This document shows positions 14,069-14,119 of a stretch of DNA of 14,119 nt, piece by piece. Position numbers and translations under genes: made by a program. Where the stretch lies: contig USAI01000060.1 in NCBI GenBank assembly GCA_900552675.1, positions 1-14,119 of the forward strand, in the 5' to 3' direction. The DNA comes from an uncultured Prevotella sp. GTDB taxonomy: Bacteria; Bacteroidota; Bacteroidia; Bacteroidales; Bacteroidaceae. How positions within the stretch are numbered: position 1 is the stretch's first letter; each line of letters starts with the position of its first letter. Below the pieces are notes generated by a model, which was not told the origin of the DNA, made no database searches, and saw nothing but the letters and a program-made list of their open reading frames with translations.

Positions 14069-14119
14069 TACTCTGTTAATTCTAATGTAATCGTTTGAAA
14101 ATGAGAGAGTTAATTAACG
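14069..14119. other. Non-SusC sequence upstream of the truncation point
   Basis: On the minus strand this 51-bp AT-rich stretch should encode the conserved part of the SusC regulatory domain but does not. It contains GTTAATT twice in the same orientation (14075-14081 and 14109-14115) and the palindrome GTTAATTAAC (14109-14118). No TAnnTTTG promoter box is seen on the minus strand. The similarity to SusC is lost at about 14066-14072, the likely junction. Confidence 0.45.

Noticed and set aside
14101..14119. ATG on the plus strand at the right edge, possible start of a divergent gene
   Set aside because: Only six codons are visible and no promoter box or domain can be assessed.

Overview
The window looks like chromosomal DNA from a member of the Bacteroidales, most likely Prevotella or a close relative. 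Support comes from SusC/SusD outer-membrane proteins, a PorE-like lipoprotein of the type IX secretion system, TAnnTTTG-type promoter boxes, few Shine-Dalgarno sequences, and a TPP riboswitch ahead of an outer-membrane-receptor/pnuT/thiamine-pyrophosphokinase operon. The genus is inference; family-level placement is well supported.

Layout, left to right. (1) The last 33 codons of a gene that resembles the tail of ORF6N-domain proteins. (2) An exported alpha/beta hydrolase (+). (3) Convergent to it, a 705-residue PorE-like lipoprotein (-) with TPR, PD40 propeller, carboxypeptidase-regulatory-like and OmpA peptidoglycan-binding parts. (4) An AT-rich AAA/DUF4143 ATPase (-) whose promoter region carries a 15-bp direct repeat. 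(5) Divergent from it, a thiamine salvage operon (+): promoter, 5' hairpin, TPP aptamer, candidate terminator/antiterminator, TonB-dependent receptor, a repeat-rich spacer, PnuT permease, thiamine pyrophosphokinase, and a strong terminator. (6) On the minus strand, a susC-susD pair with its own terminator after susD.

The thiamine operon forms one pathway: the receptor brings thiamine (or a close analogue) across the outer membrane, PnuT takes it across the inner membrane, and the kinase makes thiamine diphosphate, which traps it in the cell and closes the feedback loop through the riboswitch. The SusC/SusD pair would import an unidentified polymer; no glycoside hydrolase is visible.

Points that merit most attention: the SusC gene lacks its signal peptide and most of its N-terminal regulatory domain, with an in-frame stop just upstream and no coding alternative in the other frames; the receptor-pnuT spacer is built almost entirely of an 8-bp-period repeat arranged both as a long inverted repeat and as a 56-bp tandem duplication ending exactly at the pnuT start codon; and the riboswitch has a readable mutually exclusive pairing that suggests transcription attenuation. 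I did not find a wholly new multi-gene system. All calls are by eye from the sequence and recalled family features; no searches were run.
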